Origin: JAANXG01 sp963731035
Lineage (GTDB): Bacteria; Pseudomonadota; Gammaproteobacteria; Arenicellales; JAANXG01
Length of the DNA stretch: 64,000 bases
NCBI GenBank assembly: GCA_963731035.1
Contig: CAVSUY010000022.1
Location: 372,001 to 436,000 of the forward strand
Direction of reading: 5' to 3'
Below the pieces are notes generated by a model. That model saw only the letters and a program-made list of their open reading frames with translations. It did not search any database and was not told the origin of the DNA. This document shows, piece after piece, positions 63,843-64,000 of the stretch; position 1 is the stretch's first letter, and each line of letters starts with the position of its first letter. A program made the position numbers and the translations under genes.

Positions 63843-64000
63843 CTACGGTCGGGTAAACGACACGCTTCCAGCACCGGATGACTTCAGGAGATCGACCACG
63901 GTGACCAGCTGCTGCATCGAGACTCCGGCTGCCGGCTGCACCAGATATCGCCGCCCGGGCTCGGATACCGACAAGGCCGCGACACGCTGGGCCAGTTCCG
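63843..64000 (-). CDS. ExbD-family protein (first copy), 3' end only
   Basis: The last 51 codons read ELAQRVAALSVSEPGRRYLV, then QPAAGVSMQQLVTVVDLLKS and SGAGSVSFTRP before a TAG at 63843-63845. This matches the periplasmic C-terminal domain of ExbD/TolR. The membrane helix and the catalytic Asp are beyond the right edge, so whether this copy keeps the Asp that the second copy lacks cannot be seen. exbB presumably lies further upstream. Confidence 0.8.
   Translation of the reverse strand, partial: ELAQRVAALSVSEPGRRYLVQPAAGVSMQQLVTVVDLLKSSGAGSVSFTRP

Overview
The window looks like a chromosomal segment of a GC-rich gammaproteobacterium, possibly a sulfur-metabolising lineage of the Chromatiales/Ectothiorhodospiraceae type. 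The grounds are a dsrE-dsrF-dsrH-dsrC run with tusA nearby, BepA-, PdxH-, GltA-, PanB- and Bcp-type proteins of gammaproteobacterial character, REP/BIME palindromes and an ExbD-ExbD-TonB set. No rRNA, tRNA or CRISPR array was seen.

Layout. (1) 1-2.4 kb: 5' part of a creatinase gene, a small lipoprotein and a LysR regulator. (2) 2.5-26.7 kb: a mosaic accessory island for a sugar polymer or glycoconjugate, bounded by two same-orientation copies of an IS91-family terminal sequence of about 130 bp. Its core is two converging operons. The plus-strand one encodes a GT8-like enzyme, a large GT2, a three-module glycosyltransferase and a GT4. The minus-strand one encodes a gamma-glutamyltransferase homologue, a GT4, a NodB deacetylase and a second three-module glycosyltransferase. 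Further right are a frameshifted sulfotransferase, a GT2/RmlC-like pair of different composition, IS91 relics, an AT-rich sulfotransferase, a SAF-domain oxidoreductase with a GT2, and a broken IS3-family element. (3) 26.8-29.4 kb: a scrapyard of gene pieces (ABC ATPase tail, GyrI-like, DgkA tail, CDP-alcohol transferase tail) around intact yaiI and a small Tat-exported protein. (4) 29.4-40.1 kb: lipoprotein, nitronate monooxygenase with divergent LysR, GAF-GAF-PAS adenylate cyclase, CDP-alcohol phosphatidyltransferase, a frameshifted Rieske oxygenase with its LysR, a DUF1223 protein and an EamA transporter. (5) 40.4-46.5 kb: dsrC/H/F/E, a cereblon-like CULT protein, lytic transglycosylase, CbiX, TusA, BepA and an ankyrin protein. 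(6) 46.6-55.7 kb: OLD-like ATPase, citrate synthase, PanB, a ZnuABC-type metal importer, Bcp, PdxH and small hypotheticals. (7) 55.8-64 kb: a fused 5-oxoprolinase/hydantoinase, a cobalamin-binding mutase-like protein, AlaX, TonB and two ExbD proteins (the second cut by the window end).

The most unusual item is the pair of converging glycosyltransferases in which a PqqD-like winged-helix domain sits between a GT-A-type module and a GT-B (GT4-like) module. PqqD-like domains normally present peptides to modifying enzymes, so this operon pair could glycosylate a peptide or a carrier. Two other standouts are the bacterial CULT-domain protein, which has the complete zinc and aromatic-cage residue set, and the B12-binding protein paired with 5-oxoprolinase.
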